From: Vitrella brassicaformis
Taxonomy: Eukaryota > Sar > Vitrellaceae
Assembly (NCBI GenBank): GCA_001179505.1
Contig: CDMY01000448.1
Coordinates: 1 to 37,593, forward strand
Direction: 5' to 3'
DNA length: 37,593 nucleotides
A program made the translations under genes and the position numbers. The first letter of the stretch is position 1; each line of letters begins with the position of its first letter. The notes below the pieces were generated by a model that saw only the letters and a program-made list of their open reading frames with translations, was not told where the DNA came from and did not search any database. This document shows, in pieces, positions 20,219 to 30,853 of this stretch.

Positions 20219-23200
20219 ATGTCGCCAGGACGTTCTTCGTGCAGGCCGCTGCCCGCTGCTCTGTCCTCTTTTTTCCCCATCTGCCCTCCGCCCTCGTTCA
20301 CGCGAGTCGTGCAGCTGCGAAGAGCCGCCCACCGCCTGCGGGATCTATCTCTCCCGTCACACTGCCGCCCTTATGTCAGCAGCGCACGGGTGGCACATTC
20401 ACCAGCTGCTGCTGGCCAACCGTCAAAGATCTCAGCAGTAGCACCACCGGGAGCAGCATCAATGGTCCAAGCCTCTCCACCGCAGATGGAGGAGGGGCTG
20501 TCTGCGTCTGTGTCTGTGAGTGATGCTGACGTGACCGCTCTTATGGGGCCTGCACAGATACCAGGCAAACCATACTTCGGTGAGTGACTGAGTGAGGGCG
20601 AGGGGGGGAAACGTGAGTACTCGAGGAAGTACACACACACGTGAGGCTGTTGTGATCTTGATTCAGATCTGGGCCCTTTCACTTATCGGCAGATCGGTAA
20701 GTAAGGGAGATGTGATGCCCTGCTGGCTAATCCCCTTGGTGTGCATGGCATGGTGTGTCCTGCCTGTCAGGTTCGACTGATGAGGGGGTGCGTCTGGATC
20801 GGTGGGTGCTGAAGCACGTCACTTCCAACTGGTCCGTCTGCAACAAGGTCATCCGCATACAGCAGGTCTTCGTTGTCCACAGCAACCAGTGAGTGAGTGA
20901 CCACACAGCCACGCAGGCAGGCCTGCCTGCCTATACAGCACGGCACACCCATGTGCTGTGCGACCTCTGTCTGTCTGTCTGTCTGTCTGTCTGTCAGGCC
21001 ACCCGAGGAGCACCAGAAGCAGGTCATGTACAAGGTAACTTTTAATGCACTCGCCTTGCCCCCTCACATGACATTCGTTGTGTCCCTCCCCCTCCCCCTC
21101 CCCCACGCTTCAGCGGTTCCGGCCTGTGCTAGGTCCCGGCCATCGTCTGCGCGAGGGCGACTGGGTGTACTGGCCACGTGTGCTGCAGCCGGTGCCCAAG
21201 CCGACCGTCGTCAGGGCCGCATTCGACGTGGCAAACACCGACCCAAGGGATTGGTCAGTCAGGCAGTCAGAGCAAGGGGTGGGGTGCATTGAATGCATTG
21301 AAGTGTGTGTGTATGTGCTCCTTTGTGTAGGATATTGTACAAGGATTCTGATTTCCTAGCTATCAACAAACCTTTCGGGCTGCTCACGACGGGCACCAAA
21401 CACGTGGGATGGACGAATGAATGAATGCACAACGCGCATCCCTCCCTCTTGGACGGTGGATGTGATGTGGTGTGTTGTGGTGTGGTGTGTACCATCGGTT
21501 ATTGCCTGCAGGACAAGGTCAGTGTCAAGCGCAACTTTCTGGAGCGCCTGCAGTTCTCAATGGACTATGTACGCAGTCATACAAGCCAACAGGCAGCATC
21601 AGAAAGAGACTCAGAGGCTTGCGCACACACACACACACGGACATGCCACATCATATCTTTGTGTCTGTGCCTGTGTGGGTGGGCTATGGTCATGGCTTGT
21701 GCCATGCAGCCTCCGCGATTGATCCACCGTCTTGCAGGGGATACCAGCGGCGTCTTGCTGCTCGCAAGGTGCCAGCCTAGCCCAGCCGTTGTGCACACAT
21801 CACACGGGCGAACACGTCTGTGTGTGTGTGTGTGTGTGGCAGGACCAAGTCGTCCGCAGACATGGCCGTCGACCAGATACAAATGTAGGCGAGGCACGCT
21901 TGCAAGATGCCCCCACAAGGAATGCAATGCTGCTGCTCACCACATCTGGCTTCTTGCTGCGCTGCAGGCGGTGTTTCTGGCGCCGCACCTACTGGGCGGT
22001 GACTGCTGGCCGACCAAATGGGCAGCACGGAACAGTCAGAATCGCACTCGGCAAACAAGAGGTGCACATAGAGAAGCAATCAACGGCGCCTTGACACCGG
22101 TGGAATGGCATGTGTGTGTCCGTTAACAGGATGACGATGTGGTGGTGCCAATGACGACCATGGATGGCGGCATCGCCGCCGTGACGCAGTGGCGGCTGCT
22201 CAAGCACTCGTCTGCGTGCGGCGGCATGTCGCTCATGGAACTCAGCACCACATTCGGTAGGCATCCAACATGACCCACATGCTGGAGGGCCAACATGACC
22301 CACATGCTGGAGGGCAGGGCGTGGTCTCTCTGCTCGGTGAAGTGTATGTGTGTATATGTGTGTGTGTTCGGTTGAGCAGGTCTGCGGCACCAGATCCGGG
22401 CCCACTGTGCGTATGGCCTCCACTGCCCGCTCGTCGGCGACCCCCTGTACTTCAACCTCAGCAGCGAAGTACTCGCTGGCAGCAGACAGCACACCAGGAT
22501 GGATGTCTGTGTGTGTGTGTGTGTGTTGGGTGTGTATGTGTGATATCAGTGGTGTGAGGCGACAGCGTACAAGAGTGCCTTCTACAGCGATGCGGCCAAG
22601 GATGAGCGGCGGCGTGTGCTGGGGCCCCACCCACCACTGCACCTGCACTCGAGAGCCATCACCTTCAACTCATTCGCAGGTAGGTGTCTGTGCCATGCTA
22701 GAGAGGTACAGAGATAGATGCACTTGCGCGAGCCACACCAGCCATCTGTCTGTGGGAATGTGTGGACTGTGTTGTGAATGAATTAAGGCGAGGAGGTTGA
22801 AGTGACGGCTCCCATGCCGCCACACATGGCACAGACGTTCGACAAACTTGGTAAGTACGTGGCGTGGATGTATTCACCCACCCCCACTCACGCCACACAC
22901 ACACACACACACACACACGCATACACAGGTGGGTCCCTCTGTCTGTCTGTCTGTCTGTCCACTTGAGGCTGGAGTGAGTACATCCACCAGCAGGACGACA
23001 GTGCTGCACGGTTCAACCCATGGCGCCCCCAGCAGGCAAGTTTGAACAAATCATGACCTTAAGTCGAGTCGCTACATACCCGTCCACTCTTGTCTCTTGC
23101 CTGCCTGCAGGACCCACACATGCTGGAGCTCTTGCTGGAGCGAGAGGCAGACAGAATCGCTACGCCCTATGACGCGCACACAGCAGTGCAGCAGCGGGGC

Positions 23201-24057
23201 GACGCACAAGATGCCGCTGCGGACGCGGCAGCGACAGATACAGAGGAGTGGGAAACAGGTATGCGAAAGACCCACACAGGACGGGTCACACAGACGGACA
23301 GACATGTCCTGTGCGTGTCTGTGTGGCTGCAGCACCAAGTGGCGACAGCGGGCCGGCAGCCGAAGATGTCAAGGACGACCAGCCGCTGACCAAAGCTGAT
23401 ATCGAGAAGCGGCGTGCAGCGGAAATGGACGCACTGCGGCAGACCAACTTCGTCGCCCGATATCACCGAGACCGCAAGAAGCACGCCCAGCAGCAGATGA
23501 CCAACAGGCGACCGCCCCTCTCACCGAGCAGCGGCAGGCCACACCGCCATCCCGCCCCTTCTTCACAACTTGATCGCTCGAAGCAGGCGATACGGGATGA
23601 CTTCATTCACCGCTTCATCAGCGGCAAGATGGCCACCTTGCCGCCCTTGTCGCCCGCCATGGTGCCGCAGACACACCGGCAAAAGAAGGAGGGCATCGTC
23701 GAGCAGCAGAGGAGTAGGCGGCAGAGCAAGAGGGAGCGGGAGAGGGAGGGGCAGATGCTGGCCTGGAGGGAGCAGGAGGAAGAGCACGACACAGATGGCG
23801 ATGACGATGGGGTCTGGGGTGAGCAGCACACAGAGCTGGGCATGTACGGCAGAGATGAAGAATCGGACGACGACAACCACCAGCAGCCACAGACCAGCAC
23901 CAACAGCACCACCAGCAGCAGCACCACTGAGGGCGTTGCGTATGACGACTTGAACAAGAGGGTGCGTGATAGGCTTCGCCGCAGTGTGTTCGACGGGTTG
24001 AAGGACAGATGGGAGATTGAGAGAAACAGGCAGGGGTCGGGCAGAGTGAATGAATGA
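20219..24057 (+). CDS. RluA-family pseudouridine synthase homologue, catalytic Asp replaced
   Basis: I model 17 exons: 20219-20579, 20667-20696, 20771-20888, 20998-21034, 21114-21253, 21331-21403, 21512-21568, 21710-21768, 21843-21884, 21968-22061, 22130-22256, 22380-22468, 22550-22679, 22788-22850, 22968-23035, 23111-23258, 23333-24057; 786 aa, in frame throughout. The N-terminal ~60 residues are Arg/Ser/Pro-rich and almost free of acids, like an organelle-targeting sequence. An S4-like RNA-binding segment follows (GVRLDRWVLKHV). The RluA core shows ILYKDSDFLAINKPFGLL, HRLAGDTSGVLLLAR, and GLRHQIRAHCAYGLHCPLVG before DPLY. RluA enzymes isomerise uridine in rRNA or tRNA using the Asp of HRLD; here that position is Ala (codon 21734-21736). 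The C-terminal ~250 residues are a charged, disordered extension. Intron 23036-23110 is GC-AG with donor CAG/GCAAGT. Confidence 0.88.
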
Positions 24058-24150
24058 ATGGATGAGTGAATGGACGGATGAGACGTACGAATATCAGTAC
24101 GGATGGACAGATAACTGCACTCATGTACGCCTGAATGCATGTCGTCTAGC
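24058..24150. other. 93-bp convergent spacer
   Basis: Only 93 bp lie between the stop codons of the RluA-like (+) and SAM-like (-) genes. GAATGAATGGATGAGTGAAT microsatellite sequence fills its left half. The two 3' ends probably overlap as sense and antisense. Confidence 0.5.
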
Positions 24151-27100
24151 TCAGCTGCTGGCATCCAGCAGATCATCCCAATCATCTCCTTCACGCAGTC
24201 CGTCCCCCTCATCCATGAGCCTCGCGTCATCCCTCGGTCGCCCCGCAATGGATACATCCTTTGACACACGCGGCGGTGGGGGCACCCACGCACGACGCTG
24301 GTGCTCATATCGACTGACAAGCGGCACACACACACACACACACAAAGATGTCTCGCCGGCCGTGGTCGTGTCGATTTGCTGGTAAGTCGTTCCTACCCGG
24401 TGTCGTCGAAGTTGGCGGGCCGTCTCCTCGATCTGCCTGCACCACCGGCAGCTCCAACAGCACCTGTACCGCCGGGGCTCCAGCTGATGGTGCTTCCCCC
24501 AACGCTCGTCAGCCCGCTGGACAGGAAGTCTCCTTCGGGGATGCCCTGTGCCTGTGCCGGCCTTCCGGGTCCAAGGGTAGCCGCGTCTACGGTGTCTGCC
24601 TCTTCTTCTGGGGGCATGCCCAGTGAGCCGACAAGGCTCGTCGGCACCACCTGGGCTGTCCGCCCCCGTGCCCTCCCTTGACGATGATACGGTTGCCGGC
24701 GGCCGCGACTGTGGGACATGAGATGTGTGTGACCTGGCAGGCCTACTGCTGAATAAATGGTATTGTGGGTGTGTGCTTACGAGGGGTAGATGGGCGGCAG
24801 GGCCTGGCTGTCCGAGACAAGGGCGTCCTTGACGTATCGCCCATAGTCTGACCTCTCTGTCAGACGGACAGACAGGAAGGTGACACAATAAACAAACAAC
24901 ACAAGCACGATTGCTCGCTCACCTTTCTTTTTCCGTTGGTATGTCGCAGGTCCTCTCTTCCTCTGTGGTCTCTCCCCCGGCGGCCGCCAGAGATCCCCAA
25001 AAGTCTCCGGAATTGGCTCGAGGGCCGTGTCTTGCCAAGCCAACCCATCCTGTTGGGCGGTCGGCTTGCGTGAGATCTTGCCCGACTCTGGCACATGTGA
25101 ATGCACGATCGGAGGAATTGCTGCCCTGCGACAGACGGAAGGTCTGGTCTGTTGGCTCACTTGCGCGTTGAATAGTGTCTGTGATGCCAAACAGTGAGGC
25201 TGAAAGAAAGAAGGAGACATTCACATGGACACCGACAGTTGATGAGTGTGCAGGCCTGTCTGTTGGCATGCTGACCGTCAGCGGCGATATCCTTGAAATG
25301 CTGGGCCACCCGCGACGATCAATGCAGAGAAGAAGTGCATGACGCAACCAACGCACACAGGGAGGAAAGGAAGATATGGAGCCGCATGGCACCCATGGCA
25401 TGGAACACACGCCCTTTACCTGTCCCAAAGCCTCAATCGTCTCGTCAACCTCGTGAATGCTACACACACACACAGAGATGCGCACACATACAAAGGGGGA
25501 GATACGACTGCTTTCGAGGCACAGATGATCCATTGTCTCGCGTACCGTTGTTCCTCGGTCTCCAGTCTGAATGAGAGGATCCTCTGGTGCAGCTTCCGAC
25601 AAGCGCGCATCACTATCTTGAGCCTGTGCATTGCAGGGATGGGCATATAGAGGCGGTCGATCGCAGTGCATCATCTCGGTCGCATGAAGTCGTTCACCTG
25701 GCCACCCTGAGATTCTGCCTACGGTAATGCTTGATGCCGTGAAGCATCACAGAACTGCAGACGGACAGCCCACGCACTGAACCTCGCCATGCCTCTCCCT
25801 GCTTGTTTTGTTTCCTTTCAGGTCGCTCACCCAGCGATGAGAATGGTGGCAGACCAGAGGTGGCGGCTGGAGCACAGAAAGTAGAAAAACAGCGACGGCA
25901 CCACGTCACGATTGGCCAAGAAAGCAACAGCCAGCATGGTGAAACCCAAACCGCTGACTCGGCACAGGCAGCAAAGGGGTGCACTTCACGCGCATCCCAC
26001 TGCGCGATGATTCGTTCGTTCTTTGGTCAGTCACCTGAGGATCGTTCGAAGCACGATGAGAAACCGGACGGCCCAGTCGCGCTTCCGGGACCGGATTTTC
26101 TCTCGCAATATCGCTGCTGACATGCGAGTCTGGCATTTGGAAACGTGACGCCTCACGTTTCTGCACGATTCTTGTTTGTTGATCGTCCCTATGTACCTGC
26201 AGGTCTCTGATTCTCGCCAGGAGGACGTTCTCCTTGGGGTCTTCCCGCTGCAGCTCGCCTGGATCCACCATCATCAACTCATTCAAACACCTACCACACA
26301 CACCGCACAAATGCACAATGCACAAACTACCATCCATCGTCTCTCCCCGTCATCGCTCCGTGTCCGACGCACCTCTGTAGGTCTTTCATCTCGAAGTATT
26401 CCTGTGGCTTCCTCTGGAGCACATCAAATTCCCACAGGGGCGTGTCTCCGACTTCGGTGCCAGCCTCACTCGCCAGCTCGGCGTCAGGGTGCACATAATG
26501 CAGCGACGTGTCAGGACCGTACCCAAATGACGGGGGCGGCGTCACCTCGATAACCTCTGGCTGCCCCTCTGCCTCAGATATCCCCGTCCGGAGCGTCTCG
26601 GCCGTCGGCCGCACTCGCACTGAGGGGAACCAAAGCGCGTCTGTCCGGTGTGCTGAGTGGTGTGCTCTTGGGTCTCCTCACCGCCTTTTGTGGTCAGTTG
26701 TGAGACATCGGTCTTGAGTCGTTTAGCTTTGCTGCGCTCGAGCGGAACGAGGCCCTTCTTCTGCGGCACGGAGATCTTGGGGAGCGTCTGGGGATCCGTC
26801 CAGACGCGCTGGAACTCGGGAGCGGTGTACCACTGCTGACGCAAGGCCTTCACAGAGGGACGGAGGGAAAGAAGAGAAAGGACCGACGCATCTATCGATC
26901 GAGCTCTGTTTTGTCTTACCTTCCATATTTTGCATCGTTCGTCGGGTGTGAATGTGACCCCCTTTGGCATGCAGCTCCCCACCAGCTCCAGGATGGTGTT
27001 GGCCTCCAGGTCGTCGATGCGTTTGTACTTGGGAATGGACTGCAGGCCGGCTTGAGCAAAGTGGCGGTAGAGGTGGGAGAGGCCGAGATCGCTGAGGATG

Positions 27101-27548
27101 ACGCGCATCGAGATGGTGGGCACCTTCCTTTTGGGGCCCTCCCCCTCAGTCTGACTCATCTCTGTAAGGAAGACACGCAGACAGACAAATGAGTACGTGG
27201 ACAGCTTCCGCTGGCACCAGCCAAACATGTTTTCGCTCTACCTTTCTCCTCTTCTCCCATTGGCCGATAAACTCTCGTCGCAGCCTCCTGTCCCTGATAA
27301 GCAAAGCCCCATGTCGGCCACGCCGCAGGCTGATCCTTTGGCAATGCTGCTGCACCAGTGGGAAGTTGCCCCTTCTCCTCGTCTACATCTGCAGGCCCTT
27401 GCTCCAGGCCCCTCCCAGACCGGCCGCTGATGTTAAGCAGGGGAAGCCGGAATGATGTGCGTTTCCTTGACGAAGACTGAGACTGCCCTTGAGACGACGC
27501 CATCGTGCTCCAGGCCCTGTCAGTGGCCTGGTCACGGAAGCTTTGCAA
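24151..27548 (-). CDS. SAM-like domain protein with a hydrophobic, probably membrane, region
   Basis: Fifteen exons: 27548-27242, 27161-26920, 26847-26682, 26619-26373, 26290-26157, 26113-26035 (acceptor may be 3 nt earlier), 25953-25831, 25754-25698, 25623-25546, 25459-25420, 25300-25276, 25199-24923, 24852-24781, 24708-24397, 24313-24151; 773 aa, or 758 aa from the next ATG at 27503. Residues ~118-185 look like a SAM fold: ILSDLGLSHLYRHFAQAGL, then IDDLEANTILELVG and a closing helix KIWK. Residues ~378-437 form one or two hydrophobic segments (RFLIVLRTILSGLGFTMLAV and SLFFYFLCSS to SATILIAGSVML), flanked by Arg/Lys-rich helices. The C-terminal 230 residues are disordered, ending in an acidic DEGDGLREGDDWDDLL. 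SAM domains mediate protein or RNA binding; the overall family is unknown to me. The gene could be scaffolding at a membrane, but that is a guess. Confidence 0.75.
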
Positions 27549-27876
27549 ATGGCGCTGTAGTAGCGAGATGCTTTGTTCACCAAGTCCCCTTTCTCTTCGG
27601 GACTCGCGAAGCTTGCTGAGCGTGGCACGCTCTTACGAAACAAAGTGTTTATCCGTTTGTCCGTAATTGGGGCCAAGCTAGCAATTCCCTTCGGTTCCCT
27701 TGGGGGGGCTTGCATGCGAGCTTGGGGGCTTTGCATGCATTTCTTTCGCGAACGCGAGCGAGTCCCGCCAGCCCGACGGAGGAGGGAAGTTTCATTTCCA
27801 AAATAAAAAAAGAACGAAATCAGAGAAGTCTGCGAGCTAAGCGTGCAGAAGATCTTGAGCTCCATTCCCTCTAGCC
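27549..27876. promoter_or_regulatory. Divergent promoter region with paired GCATGC motifs
   Basis: This 328-bp spacer lies between the SAM-like (-) and MYND (+) start codons. Two near-repeats, GGGGGCTTGCATGCGA and GGGGGCTTTGCATGCAT, place GCATGC at 27712-27717 and 27733-27738, 21 bp apart. An A-rich run follows at 27801-27816. The motif matches the TGCATGCA type recognised by apicomplexan AP2 proteins. Confidence 0.45.
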
Positions 27877-29878
27877 ATGTCTTCTGGATTCATCCCCTCG
27901 CCGAACCGACCACCTCCTTCGAGCGCGCCCACCTGCTCGCCCTCTGAGCGGCCTGGCGACCACAACCTTGACAGCTGGAGGGCTGGCGAAGCGAGATCGC
28001 TGGGCGAGAGTCTGTCCTTCCCGTGTGCCGCCTGTGGCAAGAAGCCCGAAGACGTGCCCGATGGCGTAGGCGTCTTTCCGAAGTGCAATCGGTGCAAGCT
28101 CGTCAGCTACTGCGGTACGATGGATGTGACAACCATTGACGCATGCATGACCGCATGTGTATTGTTATATTTTGTCTGTGTGACTTACTTAGGGACTGAA
28201 TGCCAGCGGAGTGACTGGCCGTCGCACAAAGACAAGTGCAAGATGGGCAAGGAGGAGATGGCCCGTACCGTGGCAGGCTCGTATGAGTACGTGCTTCGAT
28301 GGAGTCATGGCCACATGGATTGGCTGCCCTTCTTTGAGCACATGCGGCGGCGTCAGGGGTTCATCCTCGGCGACATCTGCACCTTTCCAACACCACCAAG
28401 CTGAAAACCTTCTCCCTGAAGCTCTCGGCCATTGATGCTCGCAACTGTGCCGTCGGCAGTACCTGCATCCTGCGCCCAAACTCGACTTACGAGCCCACCA
28501 GCCTCGCCCACTACGGGATGGTCACCGACACGTTGGCTGACCGGTCTGTGATAGTCGCCCACGGTCAGCTGCGAGTATTCCCCATCACGCAGAGCCACCC
28601 GCACAGCAACCCGGTCTTCTTCGAGGCAAGCCCCGAACTGTCGACAATGCTCGCGATGCTACAAGTCTGTGCGCAGACTGCCCTGGAAGACATCATCGAC
28701 GAGACCACTTACGCGCCCCTGTGCCTGATTCCTGTCTTTCCAATGAGAGACTGGGGCCAGGCCTCCCGAGTGCTCTTCTGGCAGGTGAGTGCAGTGCAGT
28801 GCAGTGCAGTGCCGTGCAGTGAGGGAAGATACCTTGCAGCATCGTGCGTGTGGCTGGGTGTGGCTGGGTGCATGGTGCGTGCTGCCTGTGTCTGTGTCTG
28901 TGTCTGTGTCTGTGTGTGTGTGTGTGTGTGTGCAGAAGCTGAAGCTGGGCATCAGGATTGATGGGAGAGGGGACTGTTCCTGGTACTTCCTTCCCTCAGT
29001 GGTGTACACGTCGATGGAGGCGCTGCTGCGCGGCGTTGCCAAGGTCTTCGGGGCGGGAGTCATGGACCGCATCAAGATGGCACACATGACCACCTACGAC
29101 ACGTGCGCGACCCGTGCAACACACATGGCACACACACGACGCTTTCAAATATGTGTGTGTGTGTGTGTGTATTCAGATACGTCGGGACGAGCGTCGGCGT
29201 GTTGACGGCCCCAATCAAGGACATGATGACGCGAGCAGCGTGGCAGGCCAACATCGCGGCCTTGATCCAGCACACGGAGCTGACCGACACACTGCAGGAC
29301 CTCTACCGCACCAGGGCACAAGAGGTGAATGAATCCGTGTGGCACAAACACACACACTTGTGTATGTTATGTTTGTTTGGCAGCGGCGTGTGTCCGCCGA
29401 GGTGGTTGAGAAGGAGGTCATGAATGCGGCCATCGCCTTCACGGACCTGGTGCGCGCCCACCTCATCGAGTACACCGAGGTCAGCACGATCGCTCAGAAG
29501 GAGACCAACACAGACAGCCCAGAGAGAGATGAGGTGTGTAACACAGACAGCGGTCTTCTTGGCTGTCTGTCTGTCTGTCTGTCTGCTCTGTGCCCACAGG
29601 ACATGAAGAGCAACACGTACGAGAGAATGTCACTGCAGGACCACTGCGGCCTCCCATGCCACGAGTGGCGGCGCATCAGAGCCGAGCTGCGGGACATTTC
29701 TGTCGAGAGCTATCCGGAGGACGTCAAGGCTGTCATCAACATGCCCGAGTGTGAGGAAATGCAGCCAGAGAGCGTGGTGGGACGGCTGTGCCGCCTGCAG
29801 GCCGACGGCACCTATATGCCCTCCTTCCTTATGCTCCTGCGGGCGCATGGCCTGCTGCGTCTAGACAGGAGCAAGTGA
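27877..29878 (+). CDS. MYND zinc-finger protein with an apparent one-base frameshift
   Basis: Six exons: 27877-28114, 28193-28784, 28936-29102, 29177-29324, 29384-29533, 29600-29878; about 525 codons if the frame change is bridged. Residues ~50-92 are a MYND finger: CAACGKK, CNRCKLVSYC, then TECQRSDWPSHKDKC, with the usual Cys/His spacing. MYND fingers bind proline-rich partners. The first frame stops at TGA 28402-28404, yet the -1 frame from about 28390 runs on as clearly coding sequence (KLKTFSLKLSAIDARNC and further) through four more exons to TGA 29878. A stop in that frame at 28335-28337 confines the shift to 28338-28404. The C-terminal 380 residues match no family I recognise, but they are mostly globular in composition. 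The intron starting 28785 contains repeated GCAGT units and a (TG)n tract before its acceptor. Confidence 0.75.
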
Positions 29879-30853
29879 TTGGCTGATGGGGTGCATGGGT
29901 GGTGTCGGTGGACAAACGATGCGGCGTCTTGTCTGCCGCCGTGGCGATAGATACTCATTTTGATGTGTTGCGACTGACTGCTGATCTAGATCGTGTCGCA
30001 AGTCATCGGACAGATCCAGCCCGTCAAGCAGCGTGTTGAGAGGTGCGATTACTGCATCCGTGTCTCGGTGGTCTCGCATGCAGATACGCGCGCGAGCAGG
30101 CAGCCGCTATACACACACACACATGGGTCCACCAGAACGGCACACACACAGACAGACAGACAGACAGACAGGCGGTCGGGCGTAAGGGGCATCCATCCAT
30201 CTATCCATCATGGTGGCCACACAAGACAGACAGACGGACGGACGGTCTCTGTAGGCGACGAGAAAGTGAGAGAGAGAGGGAGGACTATACACACGGACGG
30301 AGACCGTCACACCCACGGCGAGCACACAGCCAAGCCACTCCACACAAGTGTCAGTCAACCCGTCAGTCATGTCGTACACACAAGTTGAAAGGTCTTTACA
30401 TCCATCCATCCATCTGTAAGAAGAGAGAGAGAGAGAGAGAGAGAGGCTCCAGCCAGCAGCCAGCCAGTCATCCACCCACACACATCCGCGCACAAACACC
30501 CACACCCACAACCACGCCGACACACATATCATGGCTTGCAAGGACAAGCACAAGCGGGCCGTTCGCTTGTCAATTCTCCCTCCCTCTCTCCCATGCCGGC
30601 ATGCATTATGATACTGACTTACATGGCAACGGCGAGAGAGGCGGGGCAAGGAAAGAAAGGTCTGAAGGGGAGGAAGGAGTGACATCTAATGCAATTCCTA
30701 GGTGGGCAGCCAAAGTCCGGTGGGATAGCAGCAGCCAGGTAGGCAGGCAGTAAGATGGGACGGGCGCGGCGCAATATATGGATGGCATGTGGTGTGGTGT
30801 GTATCCTACCTTCTTTGCTCGCTCACGCTTTCCCAGCCAGCTCGGTCCTTCGG
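29879..30853. other. Convergent intergenic region rich in microsatellites
   Basis: The region holds (GACA)n at about 30149-30171, (GGAC)n-like sequence near 30230-30242, (ATCC)n near 30189-30205 and 30400-30412, and (GA)n at 30422-30446. I found no open frame with splice-joined coding character. The GACA orientation is the one seen in introns of minus-strand genes, so part may be an intron or 3' UTR of the HAD gene. Confidence 0.5.

Noticed and set aside
23607-24341. 244-codon minus-strand frame rich in Ser, Leu and Cys
   Set aside because: It lies opposite the Gln/Glu/Arg-rich C-terminal exon of the RluA-like gene and mirrors its codon composition.
28785-28825. Repeated GCAGT units after the exon 2 donor of the MYND gene, looking like a small repeat array
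   Set aside because: The units are 5 bp, without spacers or dyads. It is intronic slippage sequence, not a CRISPR-like or regulatory array.
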